From Massilia aurea (GTDB lineage Bacteria > Pseudomonadota > Gammaproteobacteria > Burkholderiales > Burkholderiaceae_D): DNA of 64,000 bases. A program made the translations under genes and the position numbers. Below are positions 62,799-64,000 of this stretch, piece after piece (position 1 is the stretch's first letter; each line of letters starts with the position of its first letter). Under the pieces are notes generated by a model. The model was not told the origin of the DNA, searched no databases, and saw only the letters and a list, made by a program, of their open reading frames with translations. The stretch covers positions 124,001 to 188,000 of the forward strand of contig NZ_JACHBX010000001.1 in NCBI RefSeq assembly GCF_014200505.1. Direction: 5' to 3'.

Positions 62799-62971
62799 TT
62801 GTTCAAGTGCTCGCGCACCTTGGCCGCACTGTTGCCCACTTGGCCAACCACGCGCTCCAGCTCGTCTTTACTGATGCCCAGGGCTTCAGTCCAATAACGG
62901 ACCTCATGCGCCTCGGTGAGGCTGATGAGGTTGCGGTCCGGGTTGCCTTTGTTCGAAAGATTATCTGACAT
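62795..62971 (-). CDS. DUF3606 family small protein
   Basis: A 58-residue product, MSDNLSNKGNPDRNLISL..., with the DUF3606 pattern 'EAHEVRYWTEALGISKDELERVVGQVGNSAAKVREHL'. Clear GGAG ribosome site 7 nt before the ATG. Function unknown; the gene opens the SDR unit. Confidence 0.88.
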   Translation of the reverse strand: MSDNLSNKGNPDRNLISLTEAHEVRYWTEALGISKDELERVVGQVGNSAAKVREHLNK

Positions 62972-63426
62972 GGGTATCTCCTCAAAACTGCAGGATGCGC
63001 GGCCAGAGAGTGGTGAGTCAGTGCGTGACTTCACGAACCGCTTAACAACTTCATCATGGCTTGACGTTGTCTTGTGCGGATAGGCCATGTAAAACACAGC
63101 CAAGGAATGCCGCCATCCGGGGGCACATCGCTGCCCATGTGTTGTTTTCGCTGCATGCTGTTCGTCTGATGTTTTATGCAATTCGTCCACCGTGGGTGCC
63201 CTGCGGCTGTGCTTTGCTGGGCGCATGGCCAAAAACCCCTCGGAAATGCATGGAAGACAACAACATTGCAATATAAATATTGATTTTGCACATGAAGAAC
63301 CTGCTAGAATATTTACAGTAATAGAAATTGATCAAAATCCACAAAAGTTTCATTTTCCGGGCTGTGTCGGGCACAGGAAAATGCGGCTACCTGTCACTAA
63401 TGTCCATATTCCACGGAGTCCGTCCC
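62972..63426. other. 455-bp gap between DUF3606 and the last gene
   Basis: Falls from GC-rich to AT-rich towards 63250-63360. No gene convinces me. The AT-rich part is probably promoter for the right-edge gene on plus, but no consensus pair is certain. Confidence 0.4.
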
Positions 63427-64000
63427 ATGCGCATCAAGTCAGTTCTGCTGTTTCTGTCCGCCTTCATCACGTTCAGCGCGGGCATTGCCCACGCAGGCCC
63501 GATTCTGGTCAAGAACGGCGACTTCGAGTTGACTTCCAAGGGCGGCAACAAGAAGGTCAACGGTATGCATCTTGAATCCGACCGCACAACGCTGACCGGC
63601 TGGACCAGCAGTGAAAACGGGGGCAAGGGCGGTGGATATAACTTCGTGTTGGATAGCACGATCGCGAATACTCCCCGATCAGCGTTGTGGCTCGAAGGGA
63701 AGGGCAATGGCTACACGGCATCGCCAACCGGCGGCAATTTCTTTGCGTCGGATTCCCAGTACCATCCGGGCATGCTGTCGCAACTCATCAGTGGCCTGAC
63801 GATCGGCACCAGCTACTTGCTGACGTTTGATTACGCGTTGGCGCAGCAGGTTGGTTTCTACGGCGCCAACTACGACAACTTCTGGGAAGTGGGTTTCGGC
63901 ACTGCCGCCGCCAGCACCGCGCCTTTGACCATTGCCGACAATGCATTTAGTGGATGGAAAACGGCCACCATGGCGTTCACCGCGACCAACGCCAGCGAAA
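63427..64000 (+). CDS. Secreted protein (3' end outside window)
   Basis: The visible 191 residues begin with a signal peptide (MRIKSVLLFLSAFITFSAG, cleaved near HAGP) and then a beta-rich, lectin/DUF642-like domain ('ILVKNGDFELTSKGGNKKVNG', 'LTGWTSSENGG', 'MLSQLISGLTIGTSYLLTFDYALAQQ', 'NFWEVGFG'). This layout is frequent in PEP-CTERM surface proteins; the sorting tail would lie past the window, so that is not shown. The gene is open at the right edge. Confidence 0.75.
   Translation, partial: MRIKSVLLFLSAFITFSAGIAHAGPILVKNGDFELTSKGGNKKVNGMHLESDRTTLTGWTSSENGGKGGGYNFVLDSTIANTPRSALWLEGKGNGYTASPTGGNFFASDSQYHPGMLSQLISGLTIGTSYLLTFDYALAQQVGFYGANYDNFWEVGFGTAAASTAPLTIADNAFSGWKTATMAFTATNASE

Overview
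The window is GC-rich chromosomal DNA from a betaproteobacterium, most likely Oxalobacteraceae (Massilia/Duganella/Telluria group). This is inferred from codon and GC style, the large chemoreceptor and TonB-type genes, the WXXGXW protein and the fumarase/acs gene set. No rRNA or species marker is present, so the genus is not proven.

Region 1 (1-26.2 kb) is a nearly uninterrupted flagellar locus. Reading leftwards on the minus strand it holds fliE-F-G-H-I-J, then fliD-S-T-K-L, fliA, motA-B, flgM-N, a stand-alone glucosaminidase and flgB-C-D (flgD runs off the left edge). flgA stands alone on plus. fliM-N-P-Q-R-flhB-flhA runs on plus. An MFS exporter, a FliK-like gene and the flagellin gene follow on minus. 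The order fliD-fliS-fliT-fliK-fliL-fliA-motA-motB, the direct fliN-fliP junction without fliO, and a FliM without a CheY-binding N-terminus match the lateral/secondary (Flag-2, laf) systems rather than a standard polar set.

Region 2 (26.2-37.1 kb) is mixed: a Fur-box-preceded TonB-dependent siderophore receptor, a low-GC patch with orphan genes, dusA, a methyl-accepting chemotaxis protein with a CheR-tether-like tail, a periplasmic TonB_C-only protein, a WXXGXW protein, a membrane diguanylate cyclase and a pentapeptide-repeat protein.

Region 3 (37.4-46.6 kb) is the most unusual part: a six-gene plus-strand operon built around a 1240-residue tubulin/FtsZ-superfamily protein with a C-terminal GYF_2 domain. 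Around it are a cytosolic propeller-like protein, a periplasmic vWA-like membrane protein, a three-TM protein, a zinc-ribbon membrane protein and a glycine-zipper lipoprotein. It looks like an envelope-spanning, tubulin-based machine of unknown function.

Region 4 (46.6-49.8 kb) is a mobile island: MITE-like inverted repeats, an STY0301-type secreted protein, an orphan Tae4 amidase with its Rap1a/Tai immunity protein, and an IS110-family insertion sequence next to tRNA-His. Region 5 (50-64 kb) is housekeeping (murI, class I fumarase, yqhA, acs) followed by a NodB-deacetylase/caspase/TPR fusion, tRNA-Ser(GGA), a GH24 lysozyme with a likely periplasmic immunity partner, an acyltransferase, a DHFR-like reductase, an SDR/DUF3606 pair and a truncated secreted protein at the right edge.
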